From a virus, in the IMG/VR virus record IMGVR_UViG_3300025122_000097, positions 1-30,004 of that record: DNA of 30,004 nt, one strand, 5' to 3'. Shown here in pieces: positions 1 through 6,860 of this stretch. The position numbers were made by a program, and so were the translations under genes. The stretch's first letter is position 1; every line of letters begins with the position of its first letter. The notes beneath the pieces are model-generated. The model made no database searches. It saw only the letters and a program-made list of their open reading frames with translations, and had not been told where the DNA came from.

Positions 1-138
1 GGTCTAGTAGTCTTGACACTATTGAGAATCGGCGTGAAGACGCTCTTGCATTCTGGACTGTACTTAAAGAAGCTGCTGCGGCGGGCGCTGATGTTGATCT
101 CAACAAGGGCGTTGAAGAAATCATTAGATCATTCGAAA
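1..138. repeat. Left copy of 138-bp terminal direct repeat
   Basis: Bases 1-138 match 29867-30004 at all positions except base 12 (C here, T at 29878). Because the portal reading frame continues across the joint, this is assembly redundancy of a circular or circularly permuted genome, or a true terminal repeat. It lies inside coding sequence, which argues against a special end structure. Confidence 0.95.
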
Positions 139-329
139 GGAAGGAATCAAATGACTTCATCAAGAAAGATTTCTCGTCCATTCTGGGTCTCATTGGTGAT
201 AGAGCACCAGCACCTCAAGTCGGAGCGCCAACAGTCAAAGAAACGGCGGCGATAGCAGTAGCAGAGCCAACACTAAGCAACCCTGCTGAGTTAACTAAAG
301 CAGTCGTTCAGGGGAAGCTAACAGCATAG
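1..329 (+). CDS. Portal protein, C-terminal part (continues from the right end of the window)
   Basis: This is the 3' end of the gene that starts at 28297. Joining base 29866 to base 1 keeps the frame: codons begin at base 3 and run to the TAG at 327-329, giving a 632-residue protein in total. The segment reads from an acidic helical region (IENRREDALAFWTVLKEAA) into an Ala/Pro-rich tail typical of portal C-termini. The C/T difference in the terminal repeat makes one codon Leu here and Phe in the right-hand copy. The next gene starts one base after the stop. An ATG-initiated ORF at 13-255 in another frame is a shadow of this gene. Confidence 0.9.
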   Translation, partial: SSSLDTIENRREDALAFWTVLKEAAAAGADVDLNKGVEEIIRSFERKESNDFIKKDFSSILGLIGDRAPAPQVGAPTVKETAAIAVAEPTLSNPAELTKAVVQGKLTA

Positions 330-330
330 T

Positions 331-594
331 ATGTTTAAAAAACTCAAATCCAAGATAAAGTTCAACGAACAAAAAGACATGGAGAAATTCCATGAACGTC
401 GAATGGAGAGTGTGAGAGCCTTGGCACAGGACGATAACTTCCAGGCCCTCATCGAATATTGGGAAATTGAGTATGAGATTATTGATAACAAGATAGACAC
501 CTTAAAAGGGAAAGAACTAGAGATGGCGGTTCTCGAAAGAGCCGTGATCCGTAAGCATTTATTCTGGATGCAGAACATGCTTGAACAACATTAG
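331..594 (+). CDS. Small helical protein between portal and scaffold, unknown function
   Basis: An 87-residue protein whose ATG lies one base after the portal stop, so it is almost certainly co-translated with it. It is mostly charged and predicted helical: a basic start (FKKLKSKIKF), then Glu/Arg-rich segments and an aromatic stretch (IEYWEIEYEII), ending near Trp and His. No signal peptide, membrane segment or catalytic motif is visible. Its place between portal and scaffold suggests a minor head or assembly factor, but I do not recognise the family. The antisense ORF at 318-578 is its shadow. Confidence 0.8.
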   Translation: MFKKLKSKIKFNEQKDMEKFHERRMESVRALAQDDNFQALIEYWEIEYEIIDNKIDTLKGKELEMAVLERAVIRKHLFWMQNMLEQH

Positions 595-602
595 TTCATC
601 TA

Positions 603-628
603 CTCTGCCTCTATTGGGGGGGGCAGGG
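603..628 (+). other. G-rich hairpin with a run of eight G in the portal-scaffold gap
   Basis: Bases 603-611 can pair with 620-628 (9 bp, two G-U pairs). The loop and 3' arm contain eight consecutive G at 616-623. There is no U run behind it, so it is not a classical terminator; it could slow RNA decay or separate portal from scaffold expression. The homopolymer is also a likely place for sequencing length errors, but it is intergenic. Confidence 0.4.
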
Positions 629-671
629 ATAGGCGAATTAACGCCGACCTTTACAAACTAAGATATTCCAT

Positions 672-1355
672 ATGGAAGACCATAACCTTGAAGAGCGTAC
701 CCCCGTGGAGAATGCGCAAAATGAGGCGGTTGCCGAAAGTGCAGCCCCAGAGACCCAGTCGGGTCAGGACACGCTGCTCGCTGGTAAGTTCAAATCAAGA
801 GAGGACTTGATTTCATCTACAGCCGAGCTTGTTAAACAAGTTGAAGGACGGGACATGAGTCCTACAGAAGTCCTTGAGCTTTCTAAGCAGGATGATGATG
901 CTTTATCAAATTCCTACAAAGGATTAGAACGCCGATTCCACACCGATCGCCCTGCTAAGGCGGAGAACGACGGTGAGTTAGCGGAGGCTGAAAACCTGCT
1001 CGATGAGTGGGCACGAAAACGTGGCTTCGTCCTAAAAGGCGAGCTACAAGCCCAAGAGTACGAAGAGAAAGAATTAACGACCTATTTTGCTCAGAGACCT
1101 GACGCAAAGAGTCGTGAAGATCTTATCCGAACACTTGCTCAGACAGAGGGATTCAAAGACAAAAGTTTCGCAGAAGTTGATTCGTACATTACGTCTCAAT
1201 TTAAAGACGAAGCTGGAGTCAAAAAAAGCCGACCATCGAAAATGGGACAGACCGTCATCGACCCGAATAAGAGTCTTGACGATATGTCAGATGATGAATT
1301 TTTAGATGTTATTAGTTCAGGTCGAGATAGTTCGCTGCGGCGTAGTAACGGGTAG
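672..1355 (+). CDS. Capsid scaffolding protein
   Basis: A 227-residue, very acidic, low-complexity protein directly before the coat gene, the usual place for scaffold. Residues 36-46 (LAGKFKSREDL) match the G-K-[FY]-K-[ST]-x-E-D-L segment common in podovirus scaffold/head assembly proteins. The middle is Glu/Lys-rich and helical, then comes a Lys/Arg patch (KKSRPSKMGQ) and an acidic LDDMSDDEFLDVI helix. It ends with SSLRR, a short basic tail like those with which scaffolds bind coat. It would form the internal core of the procapsid and leave before or during DNA packaging. There is no SD; the ATG follows TTCCAT. The overlapping ORF at 1087-1305 is a frame shadow. Confidence 0.85.
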   Translation: MEDHNLEERTPVENAQNEAVAESAAPETQSGQDTLLAGKFKSREDLISSTAELVKQVEGRDMSPTEVLELSKQDDDALSNSYKGLERRFHTDRPAKAENDGELAEAENLLDEWARKRGFVLKGELQAQEYEEKELTTYFAQRPDAKSREDLIRTLAQTEGFKDKSFAEVDSYITSQFKDEAGVKKSRPSKMGQTVIDPNKSLDDMSDDEFLDVISSGRDSSLRRSNG

Positions 1356-1398
1356 TAACTCGACTAGGCCATTTATTAAGTGAACATAAACTCACACT

Positions 1399-2613
1399 AT
1401 GGCAAACTCACTCAGTCCATATTTCCCAGAGTTTTGGGCACGTACAGCACAGGTACTCCACAAACCACAAGCAATCTACCGACAGATCGCTAACTTCCGT
1501 GGAGAGTCTGAAATGAAGAATGGAGATGTATTTCACAGAATCCTTCCTAATACGACCCAAATCCAGGACTACTCACGATATTCAGACATCGATGCACAAG
1601 ACATCTCTGGTACAAACCAGTCATTGACCGTTGACCGAGAAAAGGCTTTCCGATTCGAAGTAGACGATCTTGATGAAGTGCAATCAAACCTTTCACTCGC
1701 TAAGACTTACATGAAGAACGCAGTTCGAGATCTTTCAAACGTTCTTGACTCTGACGTACTTTATGAAGCGCTTAACGCGACTTCAGAAGTTGATGATGAA
1801 ACTATTGGTGGATCTTCAGACACTCCAATCACACTTACTGGTTCAAACGTGTTCGAATCTCTTACTAAAGTGCAACAGAAACTATCTGAGCAGAACGTAG
1901 GACTCGACAGCCTTTACGGTGCTATCGACCCTGCAACAGCACAGATTATCGCTTCACAAGTTGGAGCACGAGAAACATCATTTGGTGATGAAGCAACACG
2001 AAACGGTTTCAATGGAAACATGGTTCGATACAACGGAATGGACCTTTACGTGACAAACAACTACACAAGCTCTCTTGAGCTTTCAATTGCTACACAGCCT
2101 TCAAACGGTGACACAGTAACCTACACAATTGCAGGTGAAGATGTACTATTCACATTTGTTACAACAATCGGAACAACTGCTGGAAACGTACTTATCGGTG
2201 CTTCTGCTGATACAGCACGTGCTAACCTTGAGACTTTGGTTAATGCTCCAGGAACAACAACTGCTCAAGGAGTTGCTCTTACAGGAACTGATCTTTACCT
2301 ATTGCAACAATGTGTTGCTGTAGATACTGCGGCTGATGATACTCTTGACTTCTACGCTAAAGGAAAGAGTGTTTCAGGTGCTGAAACTCTTACTGATGGT
2401 ACAGATGGATTCGTAGCAGCTAAGGCTTCTAAATGGCTACAATTTGGCCGACGAGGAGCAGTTGACATGGTTGTACAATCACGACCTAGTGTTGACATGC
2501 GAAAAGAATCACGACGCTTCGGAACAAACATCATGGGGAAATCTCTCTACGGTGTACGAACATTCACAGACGGTGCTACAGAGCTCTGTTCTGTACGAAT
2601 GCTTCTAAGCTAA
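1399..2613 (+). CDS. Major capsid (coat) protein, P22-like HK97 fold
   Basis: A 404-residue protein after the scaffold. The N-terminal part (N-arm, then IANFRGE, and a long helix with DLDEVQSNLSLAKTYMKNA at about 89-107) and DPATAQIIASQ at 177-187 resemble P22-type coat proteins. Residues of about 225-338 form a Thr/Gly-rich insert (NGDTVTYTIAGEDVLFTF...) before the fold resumes at about 339 with the RRG and RRFG segments. The insert sits about where P22 coat has its I-domain, but its sequence looks like the small GDTVT..TF modules found in many phage virion proteins. The gene is strongly codon-biased: 15 of 20 Arg codons are CGA. It is probably the most highly expressed gene here, and a stable hairpin follows it. 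Confidence 0.92.
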   Translation: MANSLSPYFPEFWARTAQVLHKPQAIYRQIANFRGESEMKNGDVFHRILPNTTQIQDYSRYSDIDAQDISGTNQSLTVDREKAFRFEVDDLDEVQSNLSLAKTYMKNAVRDLSNVLDSDVLYEALNATSEVDDETIGGSSDTPITLTGSNVFESLTKVQQKLSEQNVGLDSLYGAIDPATAQIIASQVGARETSFGDEATRNGFNGNMVRYNGMDLYVTNNYTSSLELSIATQPSNGDTVTYTIAGEDVLFTFVTTIGTTAGNVLIGASADTARANLETLVNAPGTTTAQGVALTGTDLYLLQQCVAVDTAADDTLDFYAKGKSVSGAETLTDGTDGFVAAKASKWLQFGRRGAVDMVVQSRPSVDMRKESRRFGTNIMGKSLYGVRTFTDGATELCSVRMLLS

Positions 2614-2654
2614 GTCTCGTATTGAGCTTTAGTTAGGAACAAATGGTAAGTGGT

Positions 2655-2680
2655 ATGGGAGGGGCATGACCCCTCTCCAT
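2655..2680 (+). other. Strong hairpin downstream of coat gene
   Basis: ATGGGAGGGG (2655-2664) pairs with CCCCTCTCCAT (2670-2680) with one bulged base and a 5-nt loop. No T run follows, so it is more likely an RNA-stabilising or partial attenuation hairpin that separates coat expression from the fibre genes than a full terminator. The rest of the 123-nt gap (2614-2736) shows no gene. Confidence 0.55.
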
Positions 2681-2736
2681 ATCCTGCCTTAACTGGGCAC
2701 AAAATAAGTTATGACTAATTAAGAAATAAATACGAT

Positions 2737-3744
2737 ATGGCAAGTACAAAAATTTATAATAGAGATGTTGATCTCTCTGGAGGTTCTCGTCTCGTAAAAG
2801 GTGACACAGTACTGATTGATGAGCATGGAAATATTGATGCTCCTGTTACGACAACAAATCTAACAACATCAGGAAATACAACTCTTGGAGATACTTCAGC
2901 AGATACACTCACAGTGCCTTCTTCAACTCTTCTACAAGCAGATACGCAGATTGCAGATAACATTCCGCTTAATTTCGGTGATGGTGATGACATGGTTGTT
3001 ACCTATAATGATCCAGCAGATACTGTAACGGTAGACTTTGCAGGTACTGGTTGCACATTCTCAATTAACAATAATAATGGTTTAAACCTCGTTAGCACTG
3101 ATGCCGGTACAGAGGGGCCAATATTTACGCTTTATCAAAATTCAGCAAGTCCTGCGGCAGATGATGAGGTGGGAATTATTAGCTTCGCTGGAGAAGATGA
3201 CGCGGATGCACAAGCGATCTATGGACTAATTAGCGTTAGTATCGATGACGCTTCCGCTGGTGCAGAGATAGGTACAATATCTCTTATCCCAGCGGATGCC
3301 TCTGGTGATCCGGATTCAGGAGTCGATTTTGCATCAGATGGTTCTACAGTTACCATGCAAGCGATTAATACAGCCGATACGGCAGATTTAGAGTTACTTT
3401 CAGGAGACACAGGAGGTAATGTTTTGCTCTATGCAAGGACAGGATTTGTCTCGATGACAGGTGTAATACAGGAAATCACAGACACAACTGCTATCGACGC
3501 AGTATCACATGTATCAACTCTTTCTAATGGAGGAGCTCAGGCAAATGGGGTTTCAGATGGTACAGAAATTGGACAAATGAAAGTGATTCTCAACTTAGGA
3601 GCTGGTACGTATACGACAACTCCAACTACTTTCCACAATGGAACTAGTCTTACGATTCCAACACTCTCGTCTATCTTCCTTTCTTGGGTAGGTGCAACAG
3701 GATGGGCTGTTCTTGGAGGTGAAGGTTACACAGTAAACGCATAG
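2737..3744 (+). CDS. Beta-rich virion structural protein (fibre or decoration)
   Basis: A 335-residue Thr/Ser/Asp/Gly-rich protein with almost no long helices. The first about 70 residues carry repeated short strands (TTTNLTTSGNTTLGDTSADT), a pattern seen at the start of many phage fibre proteins. Residues of about 145-180 contain an IISFAGEDDADAQAIYGLIS segment. That resembles the E-I-x-F-x-G-[KE]-[ND]-D-A repeat found in phage structural proteins, where a strand describes a trimeric beta region. The C-terminus (LGAGTYTTTPTTFHNG onwards) looks like a compact beta head. It lies between coat and adhesin genes and probably sits on the virion surface. The exact role is not determinable from the sequence. 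Two antisense ORFs in it are shadows. Confidence 0.8.
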   Translation: MASTKIYNRDVDLSGGSRLVKGDTVLIDEHGNIDAPVTTTNLTTSGNTTLGDTSADTLTVPSSTLLQADTQIADNIPLNFGDGDDMVVTYNDPADTVTVDFAGTGCTFSINNNNGLNLVSTDAGTEGPIFTLYQNSASPAADDEVGIISFAGEDDADAQAIYGLISVSIDDASAGAEIGTISLIPADASGDPDSGVDFASDGSTVTMQAINTADTADLELLSGDTGGNVLLYARTGFVSMTGVIQEITDTTAIDAVSHVSTLSNGGAQANGVSDGTEIGQMKVILNLGAGTYTTTPTTFHNGTSLTIPTLSSIFLSWVGATGWAVLGGEGYTVNA

Positions 3745-3754
3745 TTCTTTTCTC

Positions 3755-3773
3755 AGGGGCCTTACGGGCCTCT
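3755..3773 (+). other. Intergenic hairpin after the 335-residue structural gene
   Basis: AGGGGCC (3755-3761) pairs with GGCCTCT (3767-3773), 7 bp with one G-U and a 5-nt loop. A second short pairing, AAGAG...CTCTT, follows at about 3778-3794. Neither has a T run. They probably mark an RNA boundary in the late transcript. Confidence 0.4.
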
Positions 3774-3817
3774 GGATAAGAGAATTAACTCTTAAGACTA
3801 ATTTATTAAGCAATTTT

Positions 3818-4777
3818 ATGTATATAAATAAATTGCCCAACGCTGCTGCGAGTAAAATCGCTGTTACAAGCACAGCGACAAAGCTCTATAGCCTTATTGA
3901 CACTGGAGCTAGTGAAGCAGCGGGGTTAGAGAGTCTAAATCTTAACGCAGTTGACCTTATCGTTGAGGACGGAGATGTTCGTGCTCTTTTTGACGATAAT
4001 ACACCTACTACTGCTAACGGTCTCCTGCTTTCTTCAGGAAATACTTACTACTTTAGAGGAGTGCCTCTTGATAAGCTTCAATTGATCCGCGTAGGTGGCT
4101 CAAACGTAGCCTGTTCTGTACAGGTTGGACGAAGTGAACCAGGAGAAAGCACAAATGCATCCGCTCATGAAGTAACTTTAGAGGCAGGATCAGTCACAAT
4201 TGGTGCTGTTAGCGGTGCTGATATTGATGACAGTGCTTTTACAGCGGCTACCGATGGTGGTCTTGTTGTGATGGGTTACTACAACGATGCTGGAGAGTCA
4301 GTAAACGATGGTGACAAAGGTGCTATTGCTATGAATTCAGAGAGACATGTGCTTGTTCAAGCAGATGGTTATGACTCAGGGACAGATTCAATGAAAGGAT
4401 TTGAAGTAAGTCCTCTTTCTTCTCACCATGTAGAGGAAACATTAGCTGATGTAACGGACGGTACTGATGGAACATATTACTACTACATGGACATGGATGG
4501 GTACAGGAGTTTCTCACTTCAGATGGAACTTAGTGGTGGATCTGGAACATGTACTGTCACTATTGAGGCTACAAACCAAGATGATGATACTGTAGCAGCT
4601 TCATGCACATACCAGGACGTTACCAACGCACTATTTGGTGCAGCTACATTTACAGCAAGTAACTTCTTGATCGCCGACACAGCGGTTGCTTTCAAATATG
4701 TTCGAGTTAAAGTTGTTGCAGCCACAGGAGCGTCTGATGATGCAGACTGGACTCTCTACTCTAAGAAAATGTTCTAA
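3818..4777 (+). CDS. Beta-rich virion structural protein, possible decoration protein
   Basis: A 319-residue protein. The N-terminal third has a stretch common in phage virion proteins: TANGLLLSSGNTYYFRGV followed by LDKLQLIRVGG and a strand-rich end (CSVQVGRSEPGES). The central part links to a C-terminal domain from about residue 210 (DGTDGTYYYYMDMDGYRSF onwards) that looks like a jelly-roll made of regular strands (LQMELSGGSGTCTVTIEATN). No enzyme motif is visible. ATG follows a TTTT tract without SD. Its place between two other beta-rich genes suggests an exposed head or tail component; the specific role is unknown. Confidence 0.78.
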   Translation: MYINKLPNAAASKIAVTSTATKLYSLIDTGASEAAGLESLNLNAVDLIVEDGDVRALFDDNTPTTANGLLLSSGNTYYFRGVPLDKLQLIRVGGSNVACSVQVGRSEPGESTNASAHEVTLEAGSVTIGAVSGADIDDSAFTAATDGGLVVMGYYNDAGESVNDGDKGAIAMNSERHVLVQADGYDSGTDSMKGFEVSPLSSHHVEETLADVTDGTDGTYYYYMDMDGYRSFSLQMELSGGSGTCTVTIEATNQDDDTVAASCTYQDVTNALFGAATFTASNFLIADTAVAFKYVRVKVVAATGASDDADWTLYSKKMF

Positions 4778-4786
4778 CATATAAAT

Positions 4787-5080
4787 ATGGAAAACGTAGT
4801 ACTAAAATATATTGCTCCTGAAGCTCTGAAAGAGGTTGAAGCAGCAGTAAAGGAGGTCAAAGTACCTTCTATAACAAAAACACGCGTAGAGAAGACTGTA
4901 GAGGCTCTTAAGTGGGTAGGGGTTAACCCAGTCCCATTAGCAAATTCAGATCTTGCGGGTCTTGGACACAAAGCAATTGCAGAGAAAGTGGGGTTGACCG
5001 TAGAGCAGGTAAAAAAGGTTCAACAAGATCTAGCAGAGGCGAAAGCAGAAGTTAATAAAGAGGAAGAAGTAGCAGAATAA
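4787..5080 (+). CDS. Small Lys/Glu-rich helical protein, unknown function
   Basis: A 97-residue protein, 9 bases after the previous stop, rich in Glu, Lys, Val and Ala. Residues of about 58-80 (LGHKAIAEKVGLTVEQVKKV) read like a helix-turn-helix: a helix, a G-L-T turn, then a second helix. The tail is purely charged (EVNKEEEVAE). In a late structural operon this is more likely a capsid-associated or assembly protein than a regulator, but DNA binding cannot be excluded. I do not recognise the family. Confidence 0.72.
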   Translation: MENVVLKYIAPEALKEVEAAVKEVKVPSITKTRVEKTVEALKWVGVNPVPLANSDLAGLGHKAIAEKVGLTVEQVKKVQQDLAEAKAEVNKEEEVAE

Positions 5081-5084
5081 ATAT

Positions 5085-6389
5085 ATGGCTTACCCGAAAA
5101 TAAATGATGTAGGGTGGGTTTTTAGAGAGTCTTTCGATTCCGTTTCTTCCGTGATAGATAATGGGGGAACACTAGACCCTGCGAGTACTGTTAGCGGAGG
5201 TTTTATGACCTGTGTTGCGTCAGGGGTGGATTATAATAAGTATTTTTACTGGATGTGGGAGACTGGTTTTTCGATTATGCTGTGGATGCAGGCTAACGTT
5301 TCTGTCCCAGACACAACCTATAGAAGATTTTTGAGTTACCGCATTGATGCTGACCACACGTTGATAGCAGCGGTTAGAAGATCAGACGGGACAGTTATAC
5401 TTCAGTTAAGGACAGCCTCTGGGAGTAACACGTTGGCAATAATTAGTGGGCTTACACTTAATCAGCCTATATTACTTACGCTGACTTACGATGGAACGAA
5501 TTTCTCTGTTTATGAGGACGACAGCCTGCTTGCAACCACTAGTGCTTTAGGAGGATCAGTAATTGGTGAGCCATCTAGTAATCTTGTATTGGGTATCGGC
5601 AAAGGGCCAACCGCAAGTTTTGCTGGAGTTATCAGTGAGGTGCAAGTCTTTGATAGAGCGATTTCTTTAGAAGCGATCGGGGACATATATAACCAGACAA
5701 TATTCTCAGAAGTAGATGATTCAAAAGCTCTTGTAAGCCTTCCCCTTCGAAGTAATTATTTTGATGGTTCAGACCAAGTTACTGATAATATCGGTAGCCC
5801 GGGCGGAACAGCTCAACTTGGAGATGGAACAACCTCTTCTACTTTCCCAACACAACTCGCACCACACGGTATGAATTTTGATGGGGGTGATTACCTTAGT
5901 CTTGATTCAGGTATTGTTGATATCACATCTAATTTCACTGTTATTGCGCAGGTTATAAAAGAAGATAAAGGCGCAACCTCAGATAATGACAGGGTATTTT
6001 CTTTTATTGATGATGCAGATAATGGATTTCAGTTTATATATGACCAAACAACTGGAAAGTATGCTGTTTATTTAAGAATTGCTGGAAGTAATATTATCAA
6101 TAGTTTGACATACGGGTCATATGATGAAGAAAGAATCATTCATTTATCTTATGTTGTCTCTGGAGGTACTGGTTCCTTCTACAGAAATGGTGTTTTAGTA
6201 GAAACTGATGGAAGTACATCGGTTTCACTTGGAGGCACAAGTGGTTATGATATCGGCAGGAGAGCTGATGGTACATCTACAGGTTTCTTTAAAGGAAGCC
6301 TCTTCAAAACGAATATATTTGGTGCCGCGCTTACAGAAACCCAAATCAAGTGGCTTTATTCAAAAGATGAAAGACTTCTAAACATCTAA
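5085..6389 (+). CDS. Tandem LamG (concanavalin-like) adhesin
   Basis: A 434-residue protein with two lectin-like domains of about 215 residues. Each has the LamG order: hydrophobic start, FSIMLWMQANV or FTVIAQVIKED core strand, LTLTYDGTNFSVYEDDSLL or LSYVVSGGTGSFYRNGVLV hairpin, and the closing motif VFDRAISLEAIGDIYNQ (about 190-206) or IFGAALTETQIKWLYS (about 410-425). Such domains bind glycans or surface proteins, so this is a good candidate receptor-binding protein. It starts ATATATGGCT four bases after the previous stop. A broken 5' piece of a second LamG gene follows immediately. Confidence 0.85.
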   Translation: MAYPKINDVGWVFRESFDSVSSVIDNGGTLDPASTVSGGFMTCVASGVDYNKYFYWMWETGFSIMLWMQANVSVPDTTYRRFLSYRIDADHTLIAAVRRSDGTVILQLRTASGSNTLAIISGLTLNQPILLTLTYDGTNFSVYEDDSLLATTSALGGSVIGEPSSNLVLGIGKGPTASFAGVISEVQVFDRAISLEAIGDIYNQTIFSEVDDSKALVSLPLRSNYFDGSDQVTDNIGSPGGTAQLGDGTTSSTFPTQLAPHGMNFDGGDYLSLDSGIVDITSNFTVIAQVIKEDKGATSDNDRVFSFIDDADNGFQFIYDQTTGKYAVYLRIAGSNIINSLTYGSYDEERIIHLSYVVSGGTGSFYRNGVLVETDGSTSVSLGGTSGYDIGRRADGTSTGFFKGSLFKTNIFGAALTETQIKWLYSKDERLLNI

Positions 6390-6390
6390 T

Positions 6391-6498
6391 ATGGCATCAA
6401 TTAAACAACAATTAGAAGCAAATATAGTAGGTCACTGGAATTTTCGTACTAGAGCTATTAAGGATTTAAGTCTGATTATATGTCGGAACAAGATTTAG
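6391..6498 (+). pseudogene. Remnant of a second LamG adhesin gene
   Basis: A 35-codon ORF with the usual TAATATGGC start. Its product begins MASIKQQLEANIVGHWNFRT and continues RAIKDLS. This is the classic opening of a LamG-type adhesin (I-V-G-[HY]-W-N-F-x-x-x-x-x-x-x-D-L-S-G-N). After the DLS the match is lost and the frame ends inside the following gene, whose ATG is at 6480. The simplest reading is a deletion joining the 5' end of an adhesin gene to the upstream edge of the next one. A functional peptide is possible but less likely. Confidence 0.6.
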
Positions 6499-6746
6499 TA
6501 AAGATCCTAGAAACACTAGCGGATTTACGTGAACGTCTTGTACGTATTGAGACAGAGGTTAAAGGGGAACACGAAAAATCGAATCGAATAAACAGTAGGA
6601 TTAGTAAATTAGAAGACGATATGGACGATATGAGAGAATGGCGAGTAAAATTTGTGGCAAAATTCAGTACATATTCTGCAATTGCATTATCAATTGGTGC
6701 CTTTCTCTCGCAGATGGTATTAAGTTTTATTGGTAAAGTTATATAA
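6480..6746 (+). CDS. XhlA/holin-like coiled-coil protein with C-terminal membrane helix
   Basis: An 88-residue protein. Residues 1-60 are a charged coiled coil (DLRERLVRIETEVKGEHEKS, then INSRISKLEDDMDDM). Residues of about 62-86 are one hydrophobic helix (YSAIALSIGAFLSQMVLSFI) with a Lys after it. The LRERLVRIETEVK start plus a single C-terminal membrane segment is the pattern of the XhlA/haemolysin family, which takes part in phage lysis. It could equally anchor a virion component. The ATG lies inside the LamG remnant with no SD. It is distant from the peptidase and holin-like genes at 17-18.5 kb. Confidence 0.72.
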   Translation: MSEQDLVKILETLADLRERLVRIETEVKGEHEKSNRINSRISKLEDDMDDMREWRVKFVAKFSTYSAIALSIGAFLSQMVLSFIGKVI

Positions 6747-6747
6747 T

Positions 6748-6855
6748 ATACCAAAGATCAAAGGATTCAGTACAACAAAAGATCCATTTAAAAAGGTAAG
6801 AGATAAAGTAGAAGCTAAGGTTAGAAAGGTCACTAAGAAAAAGAAAGCTAAATAG
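6748..6855 (+). CDS. Lysine-rich 35-codon ORF with ATA in place of ATG
   Basis: The frame directly after the 6744-6746 stop reads ATA CCA AAG ATC AAA and runs 35 codons to TAG. The product is a basic helix, starting PKIKGFSTTKDPFKKVRDKV and ending KKKKAK. The string TAAT-ATA-CC sits exactly where neighbouring genes have TAAT-ATG-GC, so the true start is either ATA, an upstream TTG at 6730 in the same frame, or an ATG damaged by mutation or a sequencing error. The codon composition and the fit between two genes suggest it is, or recently was, a gene for a nucleic-acid-binding virion peptide. Confidence 0.45.
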   Translation: MPKIKGFSTTKDPFKKVRDKVEAKVRKVTKKKKAK

Positions 6856-6860
6856 TCCAT

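Noticed and set aside
13-255. 80-codon ORF at the left end
   Set aside because: It overlaps, out of frame, the portal C-terminus that reads through the circular joint; its product is Leu/Arg-rich like a shadow frame.
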